The notes beneath the pieces were generated by a model that saw nothing but the letters and a program-made list of their open reading frames with translations, was not told the DNA's origin and ran no database searches. The translations under genes were made by a program, and so were the position numbers. Shown here piece after piece: positions 23,475 through 31,817 of a stretch of DNA of 33,831 bases. Numbering within the stretch: the first letter of the stretch is position 1; the number at the start of each line of letters is the position of its first letter. Origin of the DNA: Candidatus Chloroheliaceae bacterium (GTDB taxonomy: Bacteria > Chloroflexota > Chloroflexia > Chloroheliales > Chloroheliaceae); contig JACAUC010000030.1 in the NCBI GenBank assembly GCA_013390945.1, forward strand, positions 1 through 33,831, read 5' to 3'.

Positions 23475-24893
23475 CTAATTCCCTAGCTCCGACTCCAGCA
23501 CCAAGAGGCTTTCAACCGCAAGTTGCCGGAGTTCCACTGTAGATAAACCCGGCAGACAAGCAAGACTGGTCTCCGAACCTTGGCTATTTAAGATAGCAAT
23601 CAAACGCCGATAGGCTTGAGCCGCCCGCCGATTCCGTCCTAAGACCTGTTGAAGGGTTGCCAGATAGAACTGCCCTTCGGGACGATTTGGTTCCAGATAG
23701 TTAAACTTACGGGCCATCTCCAGTGCCTGATCTAGCTGACCCGCTTCCTGATAGAGACCCGCCAAGAGAAGATAGCTTTCGGGGAATAAACTATCCTTTT
23801 TGATGGCCTTTAAACATAAGGCCATACATTCATCAGTGTGGCCTTTGGCTAGGACGGCGCGAGCCTGACCCACCAGTTCGGGCGCACCCGGTGTTTGCAC
23901 CGGAGGCAGCGCAACGATTGGTGGCATTACCCACTCTTTGGTCTCTACTACTCGGCTGGCCGCAAAGCTAGGGGATAGCAGGCTAGAATTAAAGAGCGGT
24001 GGAATTTCTTCAGCTTTAGGGGGTTCCATCCAAGCCCAAGAGCGTAAGGGACGGCGGTAAAGAGTCAGTGTACCAACCGACACCGCTTCAAAACGTTTGA
24101 AGTGCTGCTGCGAATATTCCGAAGGGCTTACCACCAGATAGCCACCCTCGTTTAAGGATTCAAAGAGGCAATCTACCACCTGCTCAGTTAGGTCGGGCTT
24201 AAAATAAATAAAAACATTGCGGCAAAAAATAAGATCATGATTACAACTATCGTTGCCTGTGGAGGGGTAATCATTTGAGGCAAGATTTATTTTCTGGAAT
24301 CTGACCCCTTGGCGATATGAATCTTTTACCCGCCACCGTTTTGAAGTAGCGGCAGGCTCAAAGCAATTAGCATATTTTTTATTATCGGCACTCCGAAAGC
24401 TATATTCGCCATATTCACCCTTCCGGGCGATTTCTAAGGATTTTTCGTTTAGATCACTACCCATTACAGATAAGGCCCAATCGGTCGCTTTAAAGTAATG
24501 ATGCAGCAGAATTGAAAGCGAATAAGCCTCTTCCCCGGTAGAGCAAGCCGCACTCCAGACCCGAAACAAGCGCGAAAAATTCTCTTTGCGGCGCATTATT
24601 TCGGGTAACACCTGGTTGGTTAACGCCTCAAAAATATCTGGCTCACGCCAGAAATACGTTTCACCAATAAGTAGTTCGGGCAACAGGGGTGAAAGGGTCT
24701 GAACAATCGCTTGTGAGGTCTCCTGTTTGTAAAGTTGGTGGAGTAATTGGCTCAAATTGTAACCACGATTACGTAAAGCCCGTTCTAGCCGAAAACCAAA
24801 TTCTTTATCCAGCCCAGCCGGAAAGTTAAAACCAGTATGTTCTTGTAAGAAGTTTTTAAAAGCTTCTAGCTCTGGTTGCACTGGATCAAACAT
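23475..24893 (-). CDS. cheR: Chemoreceptor methyltransferase CheR with TPR tail (WspC-like)
   Basis: 472 aa. Residues 1-280 are the CheR methyltransferase: the N-terminal helical subdomain, GETYFWREPDIFEAL, the SAM-binding RVWSAACSTGEEAYSLSILL, DLIFCRNVFIYF, and NEGGYLVVSPSE. It uses S-adenosylmethionine to methylate receptor glutamates. After a linker (280-330), residues 335-470 hold TPR-like repeats (LVGQARAVLAKGHTDECMAL, PESYLLLAGLYQEAGQLDQA, PEGQFYLATLQQVLGRNRRA). TPR fusion is typical of WspC and FrzF-type enzymes of non-flagellar systems and sets receptor contact. The 110-base gap to the upstream cheW has no clear gene, and no strong ribosome site precedes the start. Confidence 0.93.
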   Translation of the reverse strand: MFDPVQPELEAFKNFLQEHTGFNFPAGLDKEFGFRLERALRNRGYNLSQLLHQLYKQETSQAIVQTLSPLLPELLIGETYFWREPDIFEALTNQVLPEIMRRKENFSRLFRVWSAACSTGEEAYSLSILLHHYFKATDWALSVMGSDLNEKSLEIARKGEYGEYSFRSADNKKYANCFEPAATSKRWRVKDSYRQGVRFQKINLASNDYPSTGNDSCNHDLIFCRNVFIYFKPDLTEQVVDCLFESLNEGGYLVVSPSEYSQQHFKRFEAVSVGTLTLYRRPLRSWAWMEPPKAEEIPPLFNSSLLSPSFAASRVVETKEWVMPPIVALPPVQTPGAPELVGQARAVLAKGHTDECMALCLKAIKKDSLFPESYLLLAGLYQEAGQLDQALEMARKFNYLEPNRPEGQFYLATLQQVLGRNRRAAQAYRRLIAILNSQGSETSLACLPGLSTVELRQLAVESLLVLESELGN

Positions 24894-25003
24894 TTTAAAC
24901 CATCAATTCTCACTAAACCCATTCCCGGCCTAAGAGCAGAACTAAGAGCAATTAATTGTGTAGACCCGGAGCAGATTAACCCATTATTCTCCAAAACAAA
25001 AAA

Positions 25004-25489
25004 CTACAGCACCGCTTTTATACCACTGCTATTTGAATGGAGCCGAAACTCTGGCGGGGTGACCTCTCCAACCCGGCCCAACAAAGAATCCACCGCAAAA
25101 ATTGGTAACAAACTAGTATTAAGTTTTGCTAACTCGGTGGTGAAGCGCGTCTGAATCCCGGCACTACCCAATTCCGCTAAAGACTGGATTTCATCCGCCA
25201 CCGCAAAGGCTACCACTTGATCCACCAGCAAGCAAATTTGGCTAGAACCAGCCGAATCGCCTACAATAATCATCTGCTCGTTTACGGTCGGTGCCACGAC
25301 TTTAAACCCTAGAAGAGAACCCACCCTGATAACCGAGACCACACTACCCCGATAATTTATCACACCCATAAAGGGTAATTCCAAGTCTGGCAGGAGTGTC
25401 ACCTCTACCGCCCGGATAATTTCCACCACTATTTCGGCTTTAAGTGCCAGCTGTTGGCTACCTACCTCAAAAACTATTAAGTGTTGCAT
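25004..25489 (-). CDS. cheW: CheW-like coupling protein (WspB-like)
   Basis: 161 aa, a single CheW domain: LIVFEVGSQQLALKAEIVVEI, then LPFMGVINYRGSVVSVIRV, ICLLVDQVVAFAVADE and a closing strand LLPIFAVDSLLG. It is expected to bridge receptor and CheA. Its start overlaps the end of the receiver gene by 23 bases, consistent with coupled translation. Having two CheW proteins with different ends in one operon is another Wsp/Frz-like trait. Confidence 0.9.
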   Translation of the reverse strand: MQHLIVFEVGSQQLALKAEIVVEIIRAVEVTLLPDLELPFMGVINYRGSVVSVIRVGSLLGFKVVAPTVNEQMIIVGDSAGSSQICLLVDQVVAFAVADEIQSLAELGSAGIQTRFTTELAKLNTSLLPIFAVDSLLGRVGEVTPPEFRLHSNSSGIKAVL

Positions 25490-25880
25490 GATTCTTTTCT
25501 ACACTAATAACTATGTGCCGCCGTCGCTGTCGCAAAAGAATTATCTCAACCCTAGGTTCCAGAAATCTTTGGTCTTTAGTGCAGTAGTAATCGGCAATCG
25601 CCTGCTGCTCCTCGCTCAAAGTGTACAACTGATCCTCACTCGTAACCAACATTACGGGCGTAGTTCGCCCGGTCGCTTTATATTGCTGGCAGATCTCCAG
25701 ACCCGTCATATCCGGTAAATTCAAGTCTAGGATGAGCAGATCAAAAGTACTTTGTAAAGCACGGTTAAGGCCCCTTTTACCAGTACCCTCTATTTCAACT
25801 ACGTGTTGATGCTGAAGCAGCATCTGTGCCAGCATGGCGGCTTGGGTTGGGCTGTCATCAACTATTAATACCTTGGCCAT
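25467..25880 (-). CDS. Single-domain response regulator (CheY/PilG-like), probable system output
   Basis: 137 aa. It is essentially one receiver domain: acidic pair D8-D9 in VLIVDDSPTQA, phospho-acceptor aspartate in DLLILDLNLPDMTG, T/S switch in VMLVTSE, lysine in YYCTKDQRF. There is no DNA-binding, GGDEF or other output domain. The VLIVDDSPTQ start resembles PilG/PilH and FrzZ-type receivers of type IV pilus or gliding systems. The last 20 residues (HIVISVEKNHATLNSF) run over the cheW start. It is the first gene of the operon, with an AAAGGA-type ribosome site. It should be phosphorylated by the CheA hybrid. Confidence 0.92.
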   Translation of the reverse strand: MAKVLIVDDSPTQAAMLAQMLLQHQHVVEIEGTGKRGLNRALQSTFDLLILDLNLPDMTGLEICQQYKATGRTTPVMLVTSEDQLYTLSEEQQAIADYYCTKDQRFLEPRVEIILLRQRRRHIVISVEKNHATLNSF

Positions 25881-26187
25881 ATTAATATTCCTTTACCTCT
25901 AGCGTAGTAATACAACATTGTATTATCAAACTACGGCCATTCTCTACAAAACTAACATACCCATTTTCAGTGTATACGCCACTTTTGAATGCTATGTTCT
26001 AACAAAGAGGCTTTACACTGAACATAATCCTAACACTTACTTATAAAGTACCACATTAACATTACGAACAAGATTACCCGCACATCAAACTTGTTTAATG
26101 CAACCTTTCAGGAGGCGTTATTATTAATAATAATAATACAAAGAAGTGCAAATCATTATTAATAGAATGAATAATTTCTTTATATCT
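25881..26187. other. 307-base gap holding the chemosensory operon promoter region
   Basis: No gene is seen. Bases 25908-25925 form an inverted repeat, TAATACAA-CA-TTGTATTA, 28 bases before the first start codon, which could be an operator or promoter element. Bases 26110-26165 are very A/T rich with reiterated TTA/AAT triplets, downstream of the GT-C-like gene end. No convincing -35/-10 pair was found. Confidence 0.5.
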
Positions 26188-29100
26188 CTACCTGAGCGGT
26201 GGCTGAAAGGCCAGCGGTTGGGCAGGTAGTAAAAAGAGGTCGTGGGTTTGTTCGCCGCTCAGGTTAAATTCATAGAGACGCGAGACCCCCAAGAGTTCAA
26301 AATTCTGGGGATTTTTAGGATCGGTCCGACGCAAAGCGATAAAAGCCGCCCAATCCCCATCACCGGGCCGAATTACTTCCGCACCTACGTCTAGGTTTGT
26401 ACCGTCCAGCGTTACACGGGTAGTCTTTGCCACCGGATCAAAATCAAATTCGAGGTGACGGCTCCGATTTACCCCGTTCAAGGCTACCGACCAAACTCCA
26501 AAATGACCGCTAGGATGAGTACCCCAAGGCTTGCGATAAAGATCCAGCGAAAGTAGATAGTTATTTAGTTCACCTTGCCCCACTTCCGGGGCATAAAGGT
26601 CAAAGCCACTGACTAAATGCCCGGCTCGTGCTTGACTGGAAGCCAACAATAAGGTGGTCTCCCGCACAGGGGCGAGGAGAGAGGACTGCCCGGTCTCCGA
26701 CCCTAGTTCGGCTCTTTGCAAATAAAGGGTAGCCCCAGAAGCAGGTTCAAGGCTAAGCTTATCTCCCTGCTGGAAGCCTCCCGCCGTCCAAGTGGAAAGA
26801 CCTGCCGGAAGTGCTAAAGAGGTCTCCTGTCCAGCTCGTCGGATTTTTAGGGTTTGCGGTTCTAGGCTAGAGAGAAGCAACGTAAGCGAGGCACGGTCAG
26901 CGATAGTGTCAGCACTGCCAAGACTCTTGCCATTGAATTTTAGCTCATTTTTGCCAATTTCAAGTTCCAACGAACTTCTAAGCTGGTTGAACTCGGTTAA
27001 TTTGGTTAAATCATAAGCGGCGGCAGGTTTTAGCTTGCGTTGGTAAAATTTCAGGCCATACCCACTCCAACGGGCTTCATCTAGGGAAAAGCCGTAGGGC
27101 CGGGGGTCTTCGTCGCCACTAAAGAGGCCAAACGCAATCGGCTGACCGAGAGGGGGGGCAGACAAGAAGCGATAACCCGCCCGGTCGTTGCCATAAAGCG
27201 GATGACCTTGCCGCCGCATAAACGTCGCAATTAATTCAAGGTTGACGGGTTGGTTGCGGCGATAGTCACTGACAATTACAGGAGCGTTGGCGGGTAGCAA
27301 ATCAACCAGACGCTCCATCCAGGCATCAGGGGCCAATTCGTAGACCTTGATTTTATCTTGGGGGAAATCTTGTACCAGCTTCAGTGCTTTGCTGCTATTC
27401 AACTTGGCCTCGATTTTGGCCCATTCGTCCGGCGAGAGGGGCGTATTTTCATCGGCTAGGTGGTAAACTAACCAACGCACCCCAATTCCCTGAAAAGTCG
27501 CTAAGGCTTCTTTAGTGGTTATATCCTGCGAAAGAGCATAGAGATCATTGTAGACCGGAGGCATATAGCCCGACTCGCCGCCGATAGTGGGCTGCCAATT
27601 GAAGGTGCTGTAATAGTTGCGAATAGAGGGTAGACCCGCCGGGTTAGCCATCGGCAATTCGAGAACTACCCCGGCCCGGCTAGATTCAGCCAACCAACGA
27701 TAGACCTGTGGCGGATTGGGCAGAATAGCCGGATTGATCCGGGTGACATCGCTTCGGTATTCGCCAAAGGCTCCGAGGAGCAATAGTCCGGTCAAAGCCC
27801 ACAGCATCACCCGGCTAAAATTCATCTTCCGGGCGAAAGGTACTTTTAGGGCGAGAGCCTCTACTCCCTTTGTGAGCCAATGTTGGAGGTAGGGGGTTAG
27901 GAGAGCCACGCCAAAACCAGCCGTCACAGAAAGGGCAAAGAGAACAAAGAGACCGTAGCGCATCGCCGCCCTTAACCCACGCCAACCCGGAAAGTAGTCG
28001 TAGAAGAGGCGATAGGGCATCGGTAGATCAAGCCCCTTGACGTGCAGAACAAGTCCAAAACTCATCAACAAAGCAAAAATGCCCAACACTAGGTAGATAT
28101 AGGGGGTCGGGTGTTGGGTATTGGGTATCAGGTGTCGGAGGTCGGGTATCGGAGGTCGGGTATCGGAGGTTGGAGGGTTCCCTGACACCTGCTCCCCAAC
28201 ACCCAACACCTGCTCTCCAACACCCAGCACCCGATACCTGACACCCGATACCCTGCCTGACACCCGCCTTAGCAGTGGTCCACCGATTGCCAGCAGAGTA
28301 AAGAGGAGGGCGAGACTGCCTGGAAAGAGTTGACGCTCCCCACCCAAACCACCATAGCGAGAAAGAGTGCTACCCCAAAAGAAATTCCCTTCGGGTACGC
28401 CCAAGTAAAAACGATAGTTCGCCGAAAACTGCTCCACTTCGCGAGGAGTGCGTTCGGCGGCTTGCTCCAGCGAAACCTGCAAATAGGGCAGAAAAGTGGG
28501 CAACAAGACCAGAAAAGCCAGCCCAAAAGCCATGGCCAGTTGAAGCAAGACGATAGGACGAGGCCACTGCCATTGGAAAAGATAAAAGAGCAAGAAATAG
28601 AGACCTAACAAAGGCAGGCTAAAAAAGAGGTAGTAGGTACTGGAGAGGCTGTTGAGGACAAAGAAAAAGCCAAAGGCCAAGGCGATGCTCCAACCACTCC
28701 GCCAGTTGGTACGAACTAAGTCGGTTCGCAGGAGACGATGCAGAAAAAGAAAGCAGAAGGGAATCCATTGGGTTGAAAGCAGATTGAGTTGCGAGAGGTG
28801 GCCCACTTTGTAAGGGGCATAGGCGAAAATCAGGCCAGAGAATAAACCCGCCGCCCGATTGCCCGTCAGGTCTTTTACTAGCAAATAACTTCCCCAGCCA
28901 CTCAAGGCAAAAGAGAAGACCATACCCAAATTATAACCCAATACCAAATTGCCGCTAGTTAAGATTATCGGCAAAGCCAAGAGTGACTGAAGAATCAGAT
29001 GATCGGAGTAGGCGAGGGTGTTGGGGTAGGGGTAGAAGATATTGGCCTGAAAGAGGTGAGCCGGATCACGGAAGAGGGTATGAATGACCCAGCCCATACT

Positions 29101-29340
29101 CCACATTTGCTGTAAGTCGTCGCCCTCATTTATGGCCGATTCTGCTAAATTACCCGTCAGGGGAATCAGGAAGATCAGGCTAACCACGATAAAGCTGAGT
29201 AGCACTAGACCATCGTAGAGCCAAGCTTTACTCAGTAAAGGCCACCTAGATTTAGCTTTTTCACTTACAAGAGAAGTAGGATTAACTTTGTTCAAGGCTT
29301 TAAGCCTTAATACCTGAATTTGATTTGCCAGACACGCCAA
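26188..29340 (-). CDS. Large GT-C-like multi-spanning membrane protein (putative glycosyltransferase)
   Basis: 1050 aa. About 10-12 transmembrane helices lie in residues 40-535 (first LVLLSFIVVSLIFLIPL). An acidic loop after TM1 (INEGDDLQQMWSMGW) sits where GT-C enzymes carry catalytic D/E residues; NIFYPYPNTLAYSDHLILQS follows. About 500 mostly soluble residues form the tail, with YRWLAESSRAGVVLELPM and GVRWLVYHLAD, as in YfhO/ArnT-like proteins of unknown specificity. Beside a polyprenyl-phosphate mannosyltransferase, it probably transfers a lipid-linked sugar outside the cytoplasm. Residues about 359-413 are encoded by a heptamer-repeat insertion. The start is a TTG overlapping the upstream gene by 34 bases; a TTG at 29295 is an alternative. 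Confidence 0.82.
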   Translation of the reverse strand: MACLANQIQVLRLKALNKVNPTSLVSEKAKSRWPLLSKAWLYDGLVLLSFIVVSLIFLIPLTGNLAESAINEGDDLQQMWSMGWVIHTLFRDPAHLFQANIFYPYPNTLAYSDHLILQSLLALPIILTSGNLVLGYNLGMVFSFALSGWGSYLLVKDLTGNRAAGLFSGLIFAYAPYKVGHLSQLNLLSTQWIPFCFLFLHRLLRTDLVRTNWRSGWSIALAFGFFFVLNSLSSTYYLFFSLPLLGLYFLLFYLFQWQWPRPIVLLQLAMAFGLAFLVLLPTFLPYLQVSLEQAAERTPREVEQFSANYRFYLGVPEGNFFWGSTLSRYGGLGGERQLFPGSLALLFTLLAIGGPLLRRVSGRVSGVRYRVLGVGEQVLGVGEQVSGNPPTSDTRPPIPDLRHLIPNTQHPTPYIYLVLGIFALLMSFGLVLHVKGLDLPMPYRLFYDYFPGWRGLRAAMRYGLFVLFALSVTAGFGVALLTPYLQHWLTKGVEALALKVPFARKMNFSRVMLWALTGLLLLGAFGEYRSDVTRINPAILPNPPQVYRWLAESSRAGVVLELPMANPAGLPSIRNYYSTFNWQPTIGGESGYMPPVYNDLYALSQDITTKEALATFQGIGVRWLVYHLADENTPLSPDEWAKIEAKLNSSKALKLVQDFPQDKIKVYELAPDAWMERLVDLLPANAPVIVSDYRRNQPVNLELIATFMRRQGHPLYGNDRAGYRFLSAPPLGQPIAFGLFSGDEDPRPYGFSLDEARWSGYGLKFYQRKLKPAAAYDLTKLTEFNQLRSSLELEIGKNELKFNGKSLGSADTIADRASLTLLLSSLEPQTLKIRRAGQETSLALPAGLSTWTAGGFQQGDKLSLEPASGATLYLQRAELGSETGQSSLLAPVRETTLLLASSQARAGHLVSGFDLYAPEVGQGELNNYLLSLDLYRKPWGTHPSGHFGVWSVALNGVNRSRHLEFDFDPVAKTTRVTLDGTNLDVGAEVIRPGDGDWAAFIALRRTDPKNPQNFELLGVSRLYEFNLSGEQTHDLFLLPAQPLAFQPPLR
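28102..28265. repeat. Heptamer-repeat hairpin inside the GT-C-like coding region
   Basis: The plus strand shows a run of 7-base units (GGGTGTT, GGGTATT, GGGTATC, GGAGGTC and relatives) to about 28180, then the complementary C-rich units (ACACCTG, CCCAACA, ACCCGAT) to 28265, making a long imperfect hairpin. It has no in-frame stop and is translated as RVSG/VLGVGEQ/TSDTRP/HLIPNTQH-type peptide between two membrane helices. Confidence 0.85.
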
Positions 29341-30098
29341 GCAGCCTCAATCGCAATATCAGGACTCATCTTCGATTTGCCTAAAGTCCGGTCGGTAAAA
29401 TGGATCGGCACTTCCAACACCCGCATACCGCGCTTCTGGCAGAGGTAAGCCATCTCTACTTGGAAGGCGTAGCCATTGCTGCGTAACTGGTCGAGCGGCA
29501 AAGACTGTAAAGACTCCGCCCGAAACATTTTGAAACCAGCGGTAGTATCCTTCACCTTCAAACCCAAGACTGCCCTAGCATAGATCGAACCACCCCGGCT
29601 GATAATTCGCCGAACTAGCTTCCAACGTTCATCAATCGAGCCGCCTGAAGTATAGCGGGAGCCCACTACCACATCGGCCTCTTGGATCGCTTGGACAAAA
29701 CGTTTGAGGACTTGTGGGTCGTGCGAAAAGTCGGCATCCATCTCCACAATATAAGTGGCCCCGCGTAGCAAGGCGTGTTTAAATCCGGCCACATAAGCAG
29801 AACCTAGACCCAATTTACCCTCCCGGTGAAGCACTTCCAAGTGTCCTTGATATTGTTCTTGCGCCAAACGTTTCACCAATTGGCCGGTACCATCAGGCGA
29901 GTTATCATCTACCACCAGCACATGCAGGTGAGGGATACCCAAACCAAAGAGGGCGGAGAGCAAATCAGGCAGGTTCTCGGCCTCATTATAGGTCGGCACT
30001 ACCACCATTACCATCTTGTCACGTTCTTCAGGCGTAAACGGACGCGCGTTCGCATCCAGCAAGGTACTGCCAGAACCAGAACCGGAGAGCATTAGCAT
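29307..30098 (-). CDS. Polyprenol-phosphate mannosyltransferase-like GT2
   Basis: 263 aa. GT2 fold of the dolichol-phosphate mannose synthase type: VVVPTYNEAENLPDLL, VLVVDDNSPDGTG, LGLGSAYVAGFKHAL, the metal-binding EMDADFSHDP (DXD), VVGSRYTSGGS, DTTAGFKMFRAESL and the terminal IHFTDRTLGKSKMS. The enzyme takes a nucleotide sugar (usually GDP-mannose) and loads a polyprenyl phosphate on the cytoplasmic face. It lacks the C-terminal membrane helices of some relatives. The first 28 residues are glycine/serine rich and not conserved, so a start nearer MVMVVVPTYN is possible. It overlaps the downstream GT-C-like gene and has an extended -10 promoter upstream. Confidence 0.92.
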   Translation of the reverse strand: MLMLSGSGSGSTLLDANARPFTPEERDKMVMVVVPTYNEAENLPDLLSALFGLGIPHLHVLVVDDNSPDGTGQLVKRLAQEQYQGHLEVLHREGKLGLGSAYVAGFKHALLRGATYIVEMDADFSHDPQVLKRFVQAIQEADVVVGSRYTSGGSIDERWKLVRRIISRGGSIYARAVLGLKVKDTTAGFKMFRAESLQSLPLDQLRSNGYAFQVEMAYLCQKRGMRVLEVPIHFTDRTLGKSKMSPDIAIEAAWRVWQIKFRY

Positions 30099-30508
30099 TT
30101 CTTTCTCGTTGTACCTAATCTAAGTAAATAACAGCCGATATTATAGCACAATCAGGACTATACCAACGATTTGTGGGAGACGGCTCCTTTCGGCGATTTT
30201 GCAACGCCAAATAGCCATTTACGCTTGCTTTGTATGGTAAACTATTAGTGGGTACGTTATCAAGGGATATTAAATTAGGCCATTTCAAAGGGTTAAGCCT
30301 TTACTTTCTTTTAACCTTGTTTTACCGAAGGATTTACTGGTTAGTGGTATATTAGAAAGGGGAACCCTGCTTTAAAGTCTCTGGCCTTTTCAGGTCATAA
30401 ATCGCAACACTTGAAGCTAGTAGAAATTAGTCAAGTTGCGAGAACTGTAGAAGAACTGGTTCGAGGCAGAACCAACCTAAGGACAGGTAGAGAAGCGAGG
30501 TACATATT
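30099..30508. other. 410-base divergent intergenic region
   Basis: No gene is supported. It holds the minus-strand promoter (30140-30166), a diverged single arm of the 31464-31551 repeat family at 30171-30200 (GTGGGA..C.GCTCC..TCGG.GATTTT), and a possible plus-strand extended -10 (TGGTATATT, 30345-30353) for the kinase-like gene. Confidence 0.55.
30140..30166 (-). promoter_or_regulatory. Extended -10 promoter for the glycosyltransferase pair
   Basis: The minus strand reads TTGGTA (30161-30166), a 15-base spacer ending TGC, then TATAAT (30140-30145). The TGn extension compensates for the short spacer. Confidence 0.55.
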
Positions 30509-31441
30509 ATGTCAACTAAAAATATAGTTTTAACGGTATCACGGGAACGCGGCAGCGGTGGGCGAGAAATAGCCCAAGAAGTAGCACGACAGCTAAATTT
30601 GCCGTTTGTAGATAGCCAGATTATCCAGCAGGCCACCCAACAATTGAACATACCCGCCGAGGAACTGGCCGAGTTTGATGAGAAGGTCTTACCTCAACTC
30701 GACAAACTAAGCCGCTTTATCACTAAATCCGCTCAGGAAAAAGAGCAAGGATTGTCACTCAGCGAGGTACTCTCTCCTGACCGCGATGCCTATGGACTAC
30801 CGCTGGAACATCACCGGGTTGCCACGATTACGGAAATAAACCCGGATGAACAACACCGCGCGGCTATTCAAAAAGGCTACCATGAGTTAGTAGAGGCGAT
30901 CATTAAAGATATTGCCTCTAAAAGCGGCGGCGTTATCTTAGGACGAGGTGCTAATTTCATTCTCGGCCCTCGCCCCAACGCCATTTATATTCACGTCCAA
31001 GCTCCGCTGGAACTCCGCATCCAACGGCTGATAACAAAGGAAAAGATCAGTCGGCAGGAAGCAGAAAAGGAGATTGAGAAAAAAGACAAGGAGCGAGCCG
31101 ACTATATTCGCCATTACTATCAGGCTGATTGGCGTGACCCGTCTCATTACGCGCTGGTGATTAACACTGAAGGGGTAGACTTGGGTGATGCTGTCGCCAA
31201 AGTAGTTGAGTTAGCCCGGATTGTAGCAGACCAGAAACCCGCAGATGGGGCGCATAAAACGTATGATCTCCTAGATCAAGAGAGCTATACCCTCAAAGAA
31301 GCCGCCAGCCTACTCTGGATCAGTACCGATTCGCTACTCCAAGCGGCTTACCGGGGTGAGTTAAAAGTACAGCGTATAGATCACAAGGTCAATCGCATCA
31401 GTCGTCAGGCTTTGGTAGAATATCTGCACCGCTCCACCTAA
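30509..31441 (+). CDS. Cytidylate-kinase-like protein with C-terminal excisionase-type HTH
   Basis: 310 aa. Residues 1-240 match the cytidylate kinase-like family: IVLTVSRERGSGGREIAQEV carries the phosphate-binding loop, then LPFVDSQIIQQA, GVILGRGANFIL, IYIHVQAPLELRIQRL and the lid region KDKERADYIRHYYQADW. True Cmk activity is uncertain; this subfamily is poorly characterised. Residues about 255-310 (ESYTLKEAASLLWISTDSLL, LKVQRIDHKVNRISRQALVE) are a MerR/excisionase-type helix-turn-helix, suggesting DNA binding or partner docking. GAGG lies 8 bases before the ATG. It stands alone between two repeat-bearing gaps. Confidence 0.88.
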   Translation: MSTKNIVLTVSRERGSGGREIAQEVARQLNLPFVDSQIIQQATQQLNIPAEELAEFDEKVLPQLDKLSRFITKSAQEKEQGLSLSEVLSPDRDAYGLPLEHHRVATITEINPDEQHRAAIQKGYHELVEAIIKDIASKSGGVILGRGANFILGPRPNAIYIHVQAPLELRIQRLITKEKISRQEAEKEIEKKDKERADYIRHYYQADWRDPSHYALVINTEGVDLGDAVAKVVELARIVADQKPADGAHKTYDLLDQESYTLKEAASLLWISTDSLLQAAYRGELKVQRIDHKVNRISRQALVEYLHRST

Positions 31442-31463
31442 AGTAATACAAATTAGGCAAAAC

Positions 31464-31551
31464 TCGTGGGATGCCGCTCCGTCGGTTGATTTTACCCCGC
31501 CTCCAGCCTTGGCGGTAATGGAAAATCAACTGGCAGAGCAGCATCCTACAA
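31464..31551. repeat. 88-bp hairpin element (MITE-like)
   Basis: The left arm, 31464-31493 (includes GGGATGCCGCTCCGTCGG), and right arm, 31522-31551 (includes GGCAGAGCAGCATCC), are inverted copies matching at 24 of 30 positions, all differences being transitions. The loop has an inner CCGCC/GGCGG stem. The arms are the same motif that begins the 62-bp tandem units at 17142-17294. Confidence 0.75.
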
Positions 31552-31728
31552 TTTAATTTAAATCAAATAATTGGAAGTGAGGTCGGGGCGGAAGTGGCGG
31601 TCTATCTGCAAGTGTCGCGACTCAATGGTACGTAGACGGGTCTTGGGCAGGGAAATCTTGATGGCAAGTTAGTCAGGAAATCACTTTTGAATACCTTAGC
31701 CTTCACCCTTACACTATTTAGTCTGTAG

Positions 31729-31764
31729 TTGTAAAGATAGAAATAGCTATTTCTATCTTTACAA
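31729..31764. terminator. 36-bp perfect palindrome
   Basis: The arm TTGTAAAGATAGAAATAG is followed immediately by its exact reverse complement, with no spacer and no mismatch. It lies between two convergent genes, so a bidirectional terminator is the simplest reading. Low GC and no U run make a protein-binding or recombination site possible. Confidence 0.55.
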
Positions 31765-31817
31765 AACAATAAAACTTCCATTAACCCTAGTAACCCTAGC
31801 AGGCTGCTTAGAGCCTA

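Larger units (their letters stand above)
31442..31817. other. 376-base gap with two large inverted repeats
   Basis: It contains the 88-bp hairpin element (31464-31551), a 36-bp perfect palindrome (31729-31764) and a small hairpin near 31796-31820. The 31575-31700 section has short open stretches but no start, ribosome site or recognisable domain. Confidence 0.7.

Noticed and set aside
28102-28265. Possible CRISPR-like or intergenic repeat array
   Set aside because: Seven-base units with complementary second half inside an open frame; no spacer-repeat structure.
31575-31700. Short open stretches resembling a decayed gene (EVGAEVAVYLQVSRLNG)
   Set aside because: Broken by stops, no family recognised; too weak to call a pseudogene.
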